Shown here piece after piece: positions 1-10,429 of a stretch of 21,975 nucleotides of DNA. Position numbers and translations under genes: made by a program. The notes beneath the pieces were generated by a model. It was not told the origin of the DNA. It did no database searches and was given only the letters and a program-made list of their open reading frames with translations. This DNA comes from Rhizophagus sp. LPA8_4_AMF (Eukaryota; Glomeromycota; Glomeromycetes; Glomerales; Glomeraceae), in the NCBI GenBank assembly GCA_021464525.1, contig JADRCO010001154.1, forward strand, positions 1-21,975, in the 5' to 3' direction. How positions within the stretch are numbered: position 1 is the first letter of the stretch; each line of letters starts with the position of its first letter.

Positions 1-1046
1 TTTAAAATACTCAGTTTTTCCATGTGACTTTACTGTTAAAAATACAAATTTTTATACTTTTTTTTACATATGACCCTTATTATAATTATCCGGGGTCCTA
101 TTTCTCTTATAATAATTATATATAAATATGATGTTATGTTTATACTTTTACCAAGAATTTATTCTATAATATCGGTTGTTCAAATAATACTATAATTGGT
201 AATAAACCTATTTCACGGGCTATTAAAAATTTGTAATCAAAAAAAAAAAAAAATGATTTAATTAATAAAAGTATCTTGAAATCATCTATTTTAAACGTGG
301 TACAATGTAGAAACGTGGCAAAATATTCTTATTTCGCATCATTCACTATTAATAATTTGGAAATCTGAAAATTCAATTGTGAATATTGTATTACGGTATA
401 TAAACAATGCAGAGAAAAAAAAAAAAAAATTTTTAAAAAAATTCGTAAATAAGTTCGATTCAAAAGCATGTTTGGAATATATATTAAACTAAACAAAAGC
501 TCGCGTAATTACTGTCATCTTTAAATAAAATATATTGTATACGATGATTACAAAATTTAATTCTGTGGTGAAAATAATCCTTGCGCTAAGCAAATATTCA
601 GAATTCTCAAAAAACAATATTACTCTCGTTATGGAAAGAAATCAATTGGATGATATGGAGATATATATCATAATGATAAATTAAATATGAAAAAGAAGAA
701 TTATGTAATATAACTTATCTTCTCGGTTATTATTTATTATTTTACATTATTTATAGAGAAAGCATTACATTATATCAAATATAAAAATATATGTCGGATG
801 TTAGATAGTGCAGATATAAACGATGGATTATTAAATATTCAAATGAGCGAAATAAAATAAGATTTAAATTATATGGTTTACGATATTATATAATTTTTAA
901 GTATTGTATGTTTCCTATATTAGATAGTGTTACATTGCTTTTCTTGATATCATTATACACCCCAAAAAGATGGTATGATTTAAAAAACAAGATTTTCAAT
1001 TTGCATGTTGCGTATCCAAATACTGTCATATAATGAATTTTCCCTT
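1..1046. other. AT-rich intergenic region, no supported gene
   Basis: The sequence is strongly AT-rich with several A and T homopolymers. The only notable open frame is about 46 codons starting at 544 (+). It has no recognisable motif and I do not call it. A short stretch near 958-981 (ACACCCC, a run of A, then GATGGTATGATT) resembles the hairpin region at 2772-2798 downstream of the next gene, so both may be traces of one small dispersed repeat. Confidence 0.6.
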
Positions 1047-1056
1047 TATAAAAATA
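1047..1056 (+). promoter_or_regulatory. TATA-box-like element of the BTB-TLDc gene
   Basis: TATAAAAATA lies 56 bp upstream of the ATG at 1112, a spacing that fits a TATA box with a short 5' leader. In such AT-rich DNA a TATA match alone is weak evidence. Confidence 0.4.
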
Positions 1057-1111
1057 CTACTACTGTAATGTGGTAAAGCTTTAAAAAAAAGAATTTTTTT
1101 TTTTTATCATT

Positions 1112-2607
1112 ATGTCTAGAGAATCCTATAATAATTATAAAATACTTTATGAAACTAAAGAAGGATATGATGCAAAAATTTATGCTGGTGAAAATTCAAA
1201 TATAAAAGAATTTCATGTTCATTCCTTCATATTAAAAACAAAATCTAATTTTTTTAAATCTGCTTTTACTGGAAATGTTCAAGAAAAGGATGGTTATTTG
1301 ATTTTAAATTTAAATTATTCACCTAAAATTTTAGAAATTATTTTAAGGTAAAAATTATATAATTTTATTTTAAGAAATTTTTATTGAAATTTTTTCTAAT
1401 ATTTTCTTTTTTTTTTTTATAAAGTTATATGTATTATGAAAATATCGACTTAACAAAATTACAATCCCGTGATATATTAAATCTTTTATTATTATCAGAT
1501 AAACTAGTTACATACGTTCAAAAAATTTTGATTGAAAATCATTATAATTTTATTATTGAAAATAATGTTGAAATTATTGAATTAACTTATCAAAAAAAAG
1601 TATCTTTAGATATGTTATGGAATTTTGCCCTTCAACAAATTTGTGATAATCCCAATCTTTTGTTTAAATCAATTAAATTTCTTACTTTCAATCCTTCTAT
1701 TTTAGAAATCATCCTAAAAAGAGATGATTTTTTTGTTAACGAAATTACCATTTGGGAAAATTTGTTAAAATGGGCATGTGAACAATATCCTTTTATTCAA
1801 CAAGATATCAACAAATGGAATAAAAATGAATTTACAGTGATGGAAAGAAGATTAAATAGATTTATTTCATCAATTAGATTTTATCATATATCTTCGAAAG
1901 ATTTTCTCTTAAAAGTATATTCTTTTATGAAATTATTACCAAATGATTTAATCAATAATATATTTGAATATCATATGGTACCAAATATGAGACAAAATAT
2001 TAATATACAACCACATCGAAAATTACGAAATGGATTATACGATTCTGTTATAATTAAACATGAACATTTTGGTATTTTTGCTAATTGGATCGAAAAGAAA
2101 AATACCTTTCATTATGTTGCAGAAAATATCTCATGTAGTTTTAATTTACTTTATCGTGCTAGTAGAGATGGTAATAAGGCTTCAGTGTTCCATGAAAAAT
2201 GTGATAATAAAGGACCTACTATAGTTATTGCAAAAATTACAAATTCAGAACAAATAGTTGGAGGTTACAATCCATTGGATTGGAAACCGGTGTATTCAGA
2301 TACTAATGGTTATTTCAAATCAACAAAAGATAGTTTTATATTCTCATTTACAAATAAATATAATTTCCAAACTGCAAAAGTAAGTTATCCTAATAATGTA
2401 TATCAATATCAATATTCTTTATATTGTGGTCAAGGTTATGCGCCAACATTTGGTGGTGGTTGGGATTTATATTGTCCATATAATGGTGGTACTTGTAATA
2501 ATAATATTAGTTGGACAAGTGTTCCACGTACTTATTGTGAAATTGATATACCAAATAGTTTTCATATAAATGATTACGAAGTATTTCAAGTAATTAATAA
2601 TTACTAA
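1112..2607 (+). CDS. BTB-BACK-TLDc domain protein, two exons
   Basis: The gene joins 1112-1347 and 1425-2607, giving 472 residues. The 77-bp intron has GTAAAA at its start, a CTAAT branch-like motif at 1396-1400, a long T tract and an AAAG end. Splicing in phase 2 makes Ser79 and continues directly into Tyr80-Met81. The BTB fold covers about residues 15-125 (FHVHSFILKTKSNFFKSAF, then YENIDLTKLQ across the junction), a BACK-like helical region about 130-230, and a TLDc domain about 278-470 (NGLYDSVII, IVGGYNPLDW, FGGGWDLY). In this family the BTB part usually binds Cullin-3 as a substrate adaptor, and TLDc is found in stress-related and V-ATPase-interacting proteins; the role here is inferred. 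BTB-TLDc genes are strongly expanded in Rhizophagus. All domains look complete and I see no lesion. Confidence 0.92.
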
Positions 2608-4580
2608 ATCATATACAGGTTTTTCCATCTATAACTTTTTTGGGGTCATTTCAGATCCTAATTTTTTTTTTATTTAATTCAACATAAAATAATTATACGT
2701 ATTTCTAGCCAATAAATATATAAATTTATATACACACATATACTTTATATCGAATGATTTACTTTTATCTCGGCACCCCGAAAAAAAGGTGCCATGATTA
2801 TTACGAATATACGAATCGAATAGGAATGGGATTGGCTCATCGTCCCATTTTGACAAAAAATTTATTATTAAAAAATTAAAAAAAATTATTTTTTCCCAAG
2901 TTATATACGATTTCAATAAAATTCAGTATCATGATTACCAAAATAACTCGTTTTTTTTCCTTTTGATTCGTGAGTTCGATCTTTAAACCCATAATTCGAG
3001 CCGGAATTAAGTTTGTTATATGTTAATTCTGGCCAAAATTAAAAATTCTATTAAAAGATATTAATCAATTATAAAATTACTGTATGTAATTTTTTTTTTA
3101 GATAAATTTTTATGATCAGTAATTATAATAAAATTTATAATAATGAATAATTAATTAAATCAATAAGCCAAATTATCAGTTATCCTCATAAAGTTCATGC
3201 AGATTTTACATAATTGTTATTTTGGTCGATTATCTCATATTACTATGTATTAGTATAATAATAAATAATAACGTGAGTTTATTATACAAATTGCATGAAA
3301 CGGTAATGTAGACATTATTATTTTAAGTATAATATGAAAATAATTTTCAAAATATTTATCTTTTAAAGTCTAAACAAGATAACGCATAATTTCTAGAAAT
3401 TTGTTCAAAATTTCTCAGGCAAAATCATACGATAACTCTAGAGACTAAAACCTCACTAATTTACATAGTATTAATTTACATCATTTTTTTAATTATAATA
3501 TGTGAAAAAATAAACTTCAAATTACCTCATTTAATTTATTTGTCTTATTGCTTCCAGAGTATTTAGATAGCATATTATTATATAAACAAAAAAATCCATT
3601 TTTTTTTTTTTTGTGTTGAATAAGGTGCAGTAAAATAGCCATTATAAACTATATATTCTTGAAAAGAATATTTTTCATCCTTATTATTTTTTTTATACTT
3701 AAAATAATTTTCGTAATTACTCATACTTTATATGAAATCGATGTTGTGAAATAGTAAGAGAACGATATCGCGAAAGATTATAAGATAGAGAGAATTTCGC
3801 GAAAGATCGACACGAAAAGATTTTAAAATCTATTGATTTGCTGCGCCAATAAAACGTCATTTGATTTAAAATTTTAAAATCAAGTGCTTTTTAACTTTCT
3901 CTTGATTAATAAAAAGAATAAAATATTTTATTATTATTTTCTATAAAACGTAAAGTAATCATCATTCAGTGATCATGATAGAAATTTATTTATGCTCGAT
4001 GAACGAGTATATTTAAAATAACATTACTTGTTCATTGGGACGGATTATTTTGTGGGGTTTTACGCAATCAACGTATGTATTCTTGAAAATTTTGTCACGT
4101 GATAAATTAATAACCAATGAGAGTTTCCCGATTTTCTCCTAATTCAATTTGTTTTAATAAATGTGGGCTCGATTTCGTACTCGCATTATGCATGATCGAT
4201 TTTAAACTCATATTTATGTAGGTTGATTCAAAACAATTATTTTAATTATAGAATCTAATTTACTTTTAATTAGGCAAATTTTGTTTAATGAATATGATGT
4301 CATTAATTTCGATATAATTTCGATATGATAAATAATATAAAGAGCTTACAAGTGATGATGTGATTATAATAATTACCCAATTGTCATTTCCTTGTAAAAA
4401 CATTTTTTTACTATAATTAATCAAATAAACAACTATTGAATTTAGTCTGCTCGTTTTATAATTAAAATACTGGAATTATATGCACTTTTATTATAAATAA
4501 AAAAACCACGTGACAAACTTCATTGACTCGAGATCAGGGAAAATACTAAGAAAAATTGGCATATAGGCATTTTTTTTTAT
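2608..4580. other. Non-coding AT-rich region with small hairpins
   Basis: There is no convincing coding frame across this 2-kb gap. Two dyads are visible. One at 2772-2793 pairs GGCACC with GGTGCC around a CCG plus A7 loop. One at 3000-3033 pairs GCCGGAATTAA with TTAATTCTGGC, 10 of 11 positions, with a 12-nt loop. Around 3826-3862 a palindrome GATTTTAAAATC is followed by GATTTGCTGC and CCAAT. A similar arrangement recurs on the other strand near 21370-21410. Confidence 0.55.
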
Positions 4581-4666
4581 TTTTTTCTGGTGCACAGTAG
4601 CGACCCTTTTAAAATACATTCTGAAGAATTCCCGCCAGAAGTGACGGGAACCTTGACCTTTTATTC

Positions 4667-5219
4667 TTACATCGGTGTAAATACATCACTATTTGTAATG
4701 ATATGATCCCATGGATATCTAGAAGTTTGTCCTGTCATAATGCCATAAGGTAGTGAGGGTCGGCACATCTGATTCATTGCAATATCCGGTCCAAGCGGTA
4801 ACGTTACCATATTTTCCCCAGTTCACAGCAAACGTGAGCACGGGAACGTAACAGATTTTCGCCCGATTTGCCGATCCTGTTGAACCATCCCACAATAGGA
4901 AATTCGGACGGATCGGCATAGTTGGTATAGGTGCCTTTCAGTTCTCCAGTATCTGGTTTAACATGCTCAATGTTCAGCTTTGACCCGAGTTGATTTTCCT
5001 ATTTCCCGACCAAATCCGTGCAGTTCTTCGAAGCTTTCACTTCTATAGAATACTGTACAACATACACATGTTATAAATAAGGTCTGATGTTATTAATATT
5101 ACATAGCAATACAATATAGTAATAACATAATAACATTTAAAATAATGAAGAACTTGTTAATTCACATGTGATAATCCAGTAAGGGCGGTTAAAAGGAACA
5201 AGAGTAAGTTAAATTTCAT
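4667..5219 (-). pseudogene. Avidin-like biotin-binding protein with signal-peptide exon, broken
   Basis: On the minus strand exon 1 (5219-5166) encodes an 18-residue secretion-signal-like peptide beginning MKFNLLLFLLTALTG. A candidate 113-bp intron (5165-5053, GTGAAT..ACAG) joins in phase 0 to exon 2 (5052-4667). Exon 2 carries the avidin landmarks in order: NQLGS, GELKGTYT, LTFAVNW, VTAWTGY, LTTLW, YPWDH and SDVFT, ending at TAA 4669-4667. Avidin-family biotin contacts have counterparts: Asn and Ser of NQLGS, Tyr and Thr of GTYT, the Trp residues of AVNW, TLW and YPW, and Asp near the end as in streptavidin. Three lesions break it: a TAG where the family has the Trp of GKW, a frame change near 4855-4870, and another near 4720-4735. 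The segment is more GC-rich than its surroundings. Sequencing error or unusual splicing could explain some lesions, but all three together favour a pseudogene. Confidence 0.72.
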
Positions 5220-5288
5220 TTTTGATTTTCTGTTGATTTTTGGTTTTTTTCTGTAGAGTTAATTTTCAAATAGTGTGGAGTGGAGACG

Positions 5289-5296
5289 TATTTATA
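5289..5296 (-). promoter_or_regulatory. TATA-box-like element upstream of avidin-like relic
   Basis: On the minus strand TATAAATA ends about 70 bp upstream of the exon 1 ATG at 5219. The spacing is right for a core promoter, which supports the signal-peptide exon being the true start of the relic. Confidence 0.35.
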
Positions 5297-5299
5297 CAT

Positions 5300-6139
5300 A
5301 TAAAAATTGGTATTGAGGCTTGATGTTTAGTGGAGTAAAAGCCTGATTCAATTACTCAAAAAGAATTCTCTCACCTAACGCCTTAATTATATGTTTAACA
5401 AGAAATTAGGCTTAGAAAAATGGGGGAAGGGGGCTTCTGATATTTTTTTCGAAATATTCACATAACTTTTAACCAATCATATTATTAAAGATGGTATGTA
5501 AGTACCTTTTTAATCAATCAAATTTGAACGCAACACGTGTTTTCTTTCTTATTCTTCATAAATTCATTTAAAGAAATTATTGCACGTTTATTTTTTTTTT
5601 AAAAAAAAAATTTTTCTGGGGGCCAATGGGCCATCTTAAAAAGTTGGACCATCTGAATTTACAAAATTTTAGTATATTTTAATTTATGAAGTAACGAATA
5701 TCCAGATTTATTAGGAATATTTGCAAGTTCTAACGGAGTTTCTAAAAATGTGTCGATAAAAATAAAAAATATAAAAATATTTTAATTTGTAACGAAGATA
5801 ATATATGTACAGAAATTCGTAATTACTGTGAAAAATATAATAAAGATAAGAAATTTTCAATTTTTGAACGCACAAATGAATCATTTATCGCTGTCAGTTA
5901 TTCAATCGATTTAAACCACCGCTAATCCCTTGTTCGAGAAATTTTAAATGGAAATAGATTTACTACCATTTTTTTTTATTTAATAAGCATTAGAATGTTT
6001 AATTCATTATTTGAGAAATCAAAATGATTATAATCATAAATTGCTTAAATGTCATTTATTGATCAAATAACTAAGTTGTTAATTCCATTGTTTATTGAGC
6101 TTGTTCGAATTAATAGTATGTAATGATTTTATTTAGTAA
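5300..6139. other. Intergenic region, no gene seen
   Basis: AT-rich sequence with A/T runs and a short GC-richer patch at 5618-5632. No coding frame, tRNA-like fold or clear repeat could be supported here. Confidence 0.5.
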
Positions 6140-6546
6140 AAGGGGAAAGCGAAAGGGATAGGGGAAAACGAGAGGGAAGGGGAAACGAGAGAAAGGGAAA
6201 ACGAAAGCGAAAGGGATAGGGGAAAGCGAGAGGGAAGGGGAAAACGAGAGGGATAGGGGAAAGCGAGAAGGAAGGGAAAACGAGAGGGATAGGGGAAAGC
6301 GAGAGGGAAAGGGGAAAACGAAAAGGAAAGGAAAACGAGAGGGATAGGGGAAAGCGAGAGGGAAGGGGAAAACGAGAGGGATAGGGGAAAGCGAGAAGGA
6401 AGGGAAAACGAGAGGGATAGGGGAAAGCGAGAGGGAAAGGGGAAAACGAAAAGGAAAGGAAAACGAGAGGGATAGGGGAAAGCGAGAGGGAAGGGGAAAA
6501 CGAGAGGGATAGGGGAAAGCGAGAGGGAAAGGGAAAACGAGAGGAA
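6140..6546 (+). repeat. Purine-rich minisatellite with 128-bp higher-order period
   Basis: The plus strand is almost pure A/G, broken only by regular C in ACGAG/GCGAG and T in GGATAGG. Basic blocks of about 15-20 bp such as GGGATAGGGGAAAGCGAGA alternate with GGGAAGGGGAAAACGAGA. They assemble into a longer unit: AGGGAAGGGG recurs at 6231, 6359 and 6487, exactly 128 bp apart, and the sequence between repeats closely. Such an array can form triplex (H-DNA) or slipped structures and is prone to length change. All three minus-strand frames stay open across it because the pyrimidine strand lacks stop codons. Confidence 0.9.
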
Positions 6547-6720
6547 ATATACAAAATACACACACCACCCACACCCAATTCACATACCTAAAGGAAGACG
6601 TAAAGAAAGGAGCCTAAGGGAAGACCTAATAAAGAGAAGACCTGGACGGAAAGAAGATAGACCTAAAAAAAAGAGGATAAAGAAGACTTAAAAAAAAAGA
6701 CGACGAAAAAACTTAAAAAT
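6547..6720. repeat. Degenerate purine-rich tract next to the minisatellite
   Basis: After a short CA-rich stretch (ACACACACCACCCACACCC) the sequence returns to purine-rich repeats built on GAAGACCTAA and AAAGAAGA words. It looks like an older, decayed extension of the same low-complexity block. Confidence 0.5.
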
Positions 6721-6821
6721 ATTGAGACATATTTATATTATATACTCGATTACTCATGACGAAAACCGAAAACCACATCAAGATTATATTAATTATCGAA
6801 TATGAGTAATTTAACTAATCC

Positions 6822-6964
6822 GGTATTAAATCCGAAGTGTTATTATACATCGTCACGACGTCACGTGCCGGACGGACGCCTTTGCATAGAAGTATATAGT
6901 CCTTCGTTACACTTCGGACTAATAAAATATCTGGGTTCAGAAGTTGGTTACACTATTTAATACC
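6822..6964. mobile_element. Short inverted-repeat (MITE-like) element
   Basis: GGTATTAAAT at 6822-6831 is matched by ATTTAATACC at 6955-6964, a perfect 10-bp inverted repeat 143 bp end to end. AGTGT is also shared inward of both ends. A second inner dyad pairs CCGAAGTGT (6832-6840) with ACACTTCGG near 6910-6918. The interior is GC-richer than the flanks and includes ACGTCACGTG and an AATAAA. A small LTR-like reading (TGTTA..TTACA) is possible, but no target-site duplication supports either version. Confidence 0.4.
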
Positions 6965-7560
6965 AGCAATACTATTTTTTTTTGATTTATAATAATCATT
7001 AAAATATGCTTACTACCGTACTACGTATTAGGGAGTATTCTAAAAGGGGATTATCATACAACAACTTCTTTATTTTGTGGGAAAAGCATACGATTTTTTT
7101 TTGCCTTCATATTAATAATAATTGAGTCACAATTATTTGAATTTATTTAAAAATTGCGCAAAATGGTATAAAGACAGACTGTATTGAATTATGAAATTAA
7201 AGTTTTCAATAATTAGTAAATTTAACAATAAGAATTGTAATGAATTATATACAAATTTATAAATAGAAAAATATTGTCTCAAATTGATAGCTTTTAATAT
7301 CATTAAATTACATACAGAGTATCTCCTTTATTACGTAAAAGATTGATTTACAAAAACTTGCAACGTAAATCTTGATTTATTAATATTACACTAATCCTAG
7401 AAGTTTATAAGTGATTGCTGTAATTTATTCTGTGTATAAGGCACATCAATGTGCCTTTAAAATATTTGAAATGAATATTTCTGGATATTTTGAATAAACC
7501 ATATGAGGCTATTGAATATTTCTCTTGCTTGTAATTTTTAACTTTCAGAATAAATTCCTA
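6965..7560. other. Intergenic region downstream of the lectin gene, with a perfect hairpin
   Basis: No coding frame is supported. A perfect 9-bp stem AAGGCACAT / ATGTGCCTT with a 2-nt loop lies at 7438-7457, about 105 bp past the stop codon of the minus-strand lectin gene. It may sit in its 3' UTR or mark the 3' end. The role is unknown. Confidence 0.45.
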
Positions 7561-9057
7561 CTAGATTTCAATCTTTGAATAAAGAATACCAATACCACAA
7601 ATATGTTCATCAAAACTACCATAGAGACCGACTATCTCATATCCACGTGGCGCTTCAAGTGCTGTGTGAAGATTTGTGGACGTACCCAAAATACCTGTAG
7701 ACTTCCATTTGTTTGTACGAAATTCAAGTCCACAAATCTTTCCCCCTATATACTTGTAAATATTGACCCACACCACTACTTCACCTTCTTCCCATTTAAA
7801 ACCCCTCAAACGACCACTATTTCCACCATATTTAATTGATATATTATCGGTCCATTCAAAGGTTAGTGAGTCAACATACATATCGGCGCCAATAATAATA
7901 GATCGTAAAGATGGTGATGACTTTGTTTTGCGTGCACCTTCTTGGATGACTGGAGAACTGCCAAAATAAGTCATGAATTCTGCCCGACACCCATTTTCTC
8001 CAATAAATTCACTCTTGAAGATCTTGGTTTCAACATTTTCTGCAGTGTCTGAGCTTTTGTCATTGAATTTTGAGAACACATCTTGACTCTTCAAAAATAT
8101 GTTATAGTTGTATTTAATTTTATTAATTAAGGATCTCAACTTGTTGTTAATTCTAACACTTGATTTTATTATTATGTTGTCTTTCTCTAAATCTCTCATG
8201 ATAAGATTTAGATAATTCGAATATTGCCAAATTTGATATGGAATATCGTCCAAATTAATTTCATTGATGTAAGTTACTATATTTTTAACCCGAGAAAGTT
8301 CATACTTGCATTCCTTGATAATCGAAATGTCACACCACAAGTCAATTTCCAAATAATTTAACCATTGAGAAGGAAATATCTCTTTTTTCTCGTCATAATA
8401 TACTGAATCAGATTTGTTGGATGGGAGAAATAGCTTGCTACTTGTTACTGTAAATACGGCTTTGTAGATAGTCATTGATAAATCGAGCGACACATTTCTC
8501 ATTACATTAAACAATACGGGAGAATACTTATCCATTTTTGAAACCTTTTCCCATTCGGATACACTTTTTACAAACGTCAAGAAGAATTCATTTCCTTTTT
8601 CATAAATGAGTTCAAGGTCTTTCGAGAGTAAATTTAGATAACTGTCAAACCGAGTAAGATCATCGTAAATATTCTTCTTGTACGTATCCAGGGCACTATT
8701 TGAGCTCAAAAGATTTGCAAGTTTTGTAACTGCTATCCGATTTTCAATAAGTTCTGAGTAAGCTATATTAGAAGATTAAACAAGAATAAGTAATTGAGAT
8801 ATAATAGATTCCTTTAAGTGAAATGATTTTACCTGGTAAATCATCATATTGTATATTAGTAAAAATATCTTCAGTTTTGCTTAAAATTTCGTCAAAATCA
8901 ACTACTACGCTGCTGGGTCCCCACTTTAAATCAACAATACCATCAGATATTTATATTTATGTGCAAATTCAGAGTTGAAAGTAATTACCTGAAGAAAATT
9001 AAATGCTATCAGTATAAGAAATAAAGAAATACCCAAGCACAATTTTTCTTCGCTCAT
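7561..9057 (-). CDS. Secreted jacalin-like lectin domain protein, three exons
   Basis: Exons are 9057-8989, 8923-8833 and 8762-7561, with introns of 65 bp (GTAATT..AAAG) and 70 bp (GTAAAA..ATAG), giving 453 residues. The open frame alone starts only inside exon 3; the upstream exons supply an ATG and a hydrophobic N-terminus (CLGISLFLILIAFNFL) that looks like a signal peptide or anchor. Residues about 24-300 are helical, charged and lysine/asparagine-rich with no recognised domain. Residues about 302-453 match a jacalin-related beta-prism lectin: FIGENGCRAEF, SLRSIIIGADMYVDSLTF, YGGNSG, and a GYEIVGLYGSFDEHICGIG end. Such lectins bind mannose or galactose glycans, so an extracellular or wall-facing sugar-binding role is inferred. 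The first two exons are repeated, broken, at 15567-15778 on the other strand. Confidence 0.85.
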
Positions 9058-9447
9058 TCTATTAAAAAAAAGAAAAAATTCAAAAATAGTGTTGAGTTAA
9101 GTTAAGGCTTTTACAAAATTAATAAAGTTCAGTGGAACAAAATATTATCCATTTTAATCTTATGGTTATTATTTTAACACAATTATAAATTATCACAAAA
9201 TCAAAAGTTCAATATTAAAGAGGATAAATAACTTCCCAGTTTAGACAATCATTTGCTAACGTACGATCATTTATTCTGTCACATGGGCGCACGTTGTGAT
9301 ACATTTCGGCAAAATGTTTCTCATGCTCCGATTAATTAGTCTTGCTGCGTCGCGTTTTATTTACTATAAAACTTTTTTAAAATCATCTTGTAAAATAATA
9401 GTTTAATAGTTTAACAAGGAAATTATTACGTAGATAAATGTTCTTGA

Positions 9448-9723
9448 TGATATTACTGTATTCAGATATCAGATAGATGTTACATTTGGACAATATCCTT
9501 TTGCCGATTAGTAAGTAATAGTATAGGACCTAATGCTATTGAAGAAATTTTCAAATGTTATAGAGAGTTAATAAAAAATGCTGGAATTCAACGGACTTCA
9601 GCTAGTGATCTATATAATACGTTTAAATTATGTTATCTTGGTAAATATTATGTTCAATTAACGGATCTCCTTAAATTATCATTATTTATACGCAAGACAC
9701 GAGATAATTTTGTGGTAAAATGA
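9448..9723 (+). other. Open frame conserved in the inverted arms, possible decayed small gene
   Basis: A stop-free stretch of about 90 codons runs convergent to the F-box fragment, without a usable ATG in frame. A TATA-like ACTATAAAAC lies upstream near 9363. The matching frame in the right arm (14659-14943, -) also stays open in this block. Two indels between the arms (2 and 10 nt) sum to 12 nt and restore frame. No family is recognised. It may be a relic of a small protein or chance openness. Confidence 0.25.
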
Positions 9724-9936
9724 AACTTTTCACATACAGTATGATAAATTCTTTTATTACATTATTATGTAAGAAATAGAAAGAAAAATATATACAAAAT
9801 ATAATTATGTTAAAATAAAAATATTAAAGATTAAATTAAAAATTATTGTCAAATTATTAATTATTCTAAATTGCTTTAAATTATACTAATTTGATATAGT
9901 AAATTAAAAAGTCTTTTTTATATATAAAAAAAAAAA

Positions 9937-10410
9937 TTAACAATCAAAACTGTAATATTGGAAAATCTCGCTCATTCTTTCTAACCCATATTCAGCCATA
10001 TCCAACTTTTTTGGATGAACTCTATCCGGTCTATGTGTTTGCTTAGCATAATGGCACCTTCTACTATAATTCTTACTTGTCTTCCATCCGTTAATAGTAT
10101 CGAGTTTATTGACTAAAGATTCACACATTTCAATAATATGAAGTGAATGATCCTTTGTAAATTATTTATTAAGCTAGCGACATTTAATGGTGTCATGCAT
10201 GGTACACCAGTAAGATCTATATATTCAAGATTTGAAATTGCTTTTAAAAAATTATCAATATAAGTGATTGATTGAATACAAGCTTTTGAAATTCCAAGAT
10301 GTCGTAAAGCTAAACAATTTTCTTGTATGGTATGTAAAACATTTAGTGTTATGTGAGATGAACCAATATCTAAATTTTTAAATTTTTTAGCGGATGGAGA
10401 AGTTAAAATG
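9937..10410 (-). pseudogene. Truncated, frameshifted 3' fragment of the F-box/LRR gene
   Basis: This is the left-arm copy of the last third (about residues 328-485) of the F-box gene at 12960-14417. It lacks the F-box and most leucine-rich repeats. A one-base deletion in an A run (three bases at 10154-10156 against four in the intact gene) shifts the frame, leaving only the final 63 codons open. In those codons I count 8 base differences from the intact gene, and all 8 change the amino acid, as expected without purifying selection. The fragment ends abruptly at 10410, where the duplication stops. Confidence 0.85.
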
Positions 10411-10429
10411 AACTGATGAAAACTTTAAC

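Larger units (their letters stand above)
8840..10410 (-). repeat. Left arm of a large inverted duplication
   Basis: Read on the minus strand this segment matches the plus strand of 13943-15778. It covers the tail of the F-box gene, its downstream intergenic region and the first two exons of the lectin gene. By eye the match is roughly 95% where aligned, with scattered small indels. The inner edge falls near the word GAAGTTAAAAT (10400-10410) and the outer edge near ATGATGAT (8840-8847). The arm contains no copy of the two MITE-like elements found in the right arm. Confidence 0.88.

Noticed and set aside
1112..1351. First BTB frame as a separate 79-residue gene
   Set aside because: A GT..AG intron at 1348-1424 joins it in frame to the downstream exon and completes the BTB domain, so it is exon 1 of one gene.
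2674..2916. 80-codon minus-strand frame downstream of the BTB-TLDc gene
   Set aside because: Low-complexity composition, crosses a hairpin repeat, and has no recognisable motif.
4719..4919. 66-codon frame as a stand-alone gene
   Set aside because: It is the middle section of the avidin-like relic; its Met is an internal frame-shifted codon and the family similarity continues in other frames on both sides.
6110..6583. Three overlapping long minus-strand frames encoding Phe/Pro/Ser/Leu-rich proteins
   Set aside because: All three frames are open at once because the minus strand of the minisatellite is nearly pure pyrimidine and cannot form stop codons. The protein is just the translated repeat.
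6838..6952. Solo LTR reading (TGTTA..TTACA with internal AATAAA)
   Set aside because: The flanking five bases do not match, so there is no target-site duplication; the inverted-repeat interpretation fits better.
7603..7969. Plus-strand open frames opposite the lectin gene
   Set aside because: They are antisense shadows of the lectin-domain exon, with no domain or intron support.
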